Assembly (NCBI GenBank): GCA_031277445.1
Contig: JAITMH010000032.1
Coordinates: forward strand, 1-7,348
Length of the DNA: 7,348 bases
Direction of reading: 5' to 3'
Source: Burkholderiales bacterium
GTDB taxonomy: Bacteria; Pseudomonadota; Gammaproteobacteria; Burkholderiales; Casimicrobiaceae
The translations under genes were made by a program, and so were the position numbers. Shown here piece by piece: positions 4,378 to 7,348 of the stretch (positions are counted from its first letter, which is position 1; every line of letters starts with the position of its first letter). The notes beneath the pieces were generated by a model. It made no database searches. It was not told the origin of the DNA and saw nothing but the letters and a program-made list of their open reading frames with translations.

Positions 4378-7348
<2,971 letters not shown>

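Overview
The window reads as ordinary chromosome of a Gram-negative bacterium, most likely a betaproteobacterium. The main reasons are the zipA-ligA pair, which in betaproteobacteria usually follows smc, a LigA carrying an IRTETDT segment that I associate with this group, and RlmB and MarC of proteobacterial type. Genus cannot be fixed from the sequence. The genes are GC-rich but not extreme.

Layout: (1) Positions 1-1457, minus strand: an L-lactate permease (LctP/LldP family) whose 3' end lies beyond the left edge. (2) 1458-1652: a gap with two CCCTCTCC-type hairpin repeats. (3) 1653-2405, minus: rlmB, a 23S rRNA 2'-O-ribose methyltransferase. (4) 2406-2482: a short divergent promoter region. 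(5) 2483-3151, plus: a MarC-family membrane protein. (6) 3152-4158: about 1 kb with no credible gene, packed with at least ten kinds of short palindromic or tandem repeats, several present twice in direct or inverted orientation. (7) 4159-4234: tRNA-Thr(CGU), with a TATAAT box upstream and a strong intrinsic terminator downstream. (8) 4378-5574: zipA, the membrane anchor of FtsZ. (9) 5613-7348: ligA, the NAD+-dependent DNA ligase, running off the right edge.

Functionally the window joins housekeeping genes (rRNA modification, tRNA, division, replication and repair) with one carbon-uptake transporter. zipA and ligA are 38 bp apart on the same strand and look like one transcription unit. rlmB and marC are divergent. 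rlmB and the permease share a strand but are separated by about 195 bp containing hairpins, so cotranscription is uncertain.

I found no defence system, CRISPR array, transposase, phage gene or RNA-guided system. The strongest unexplained signal is the repeat island. It holds two REP-like units with a GTAG head and a compensatory stem change, a near-perfect inverted pair of about 100 bp arms, and outer inverted flanks of 13 bp. Smaller curiosities are in-frame 12-bp periodic repeats at the start of both zipA (tetrapeptide linker repeats) and ligA, and an asparagine in place of aspartate in the TRGDG motif of LigA.
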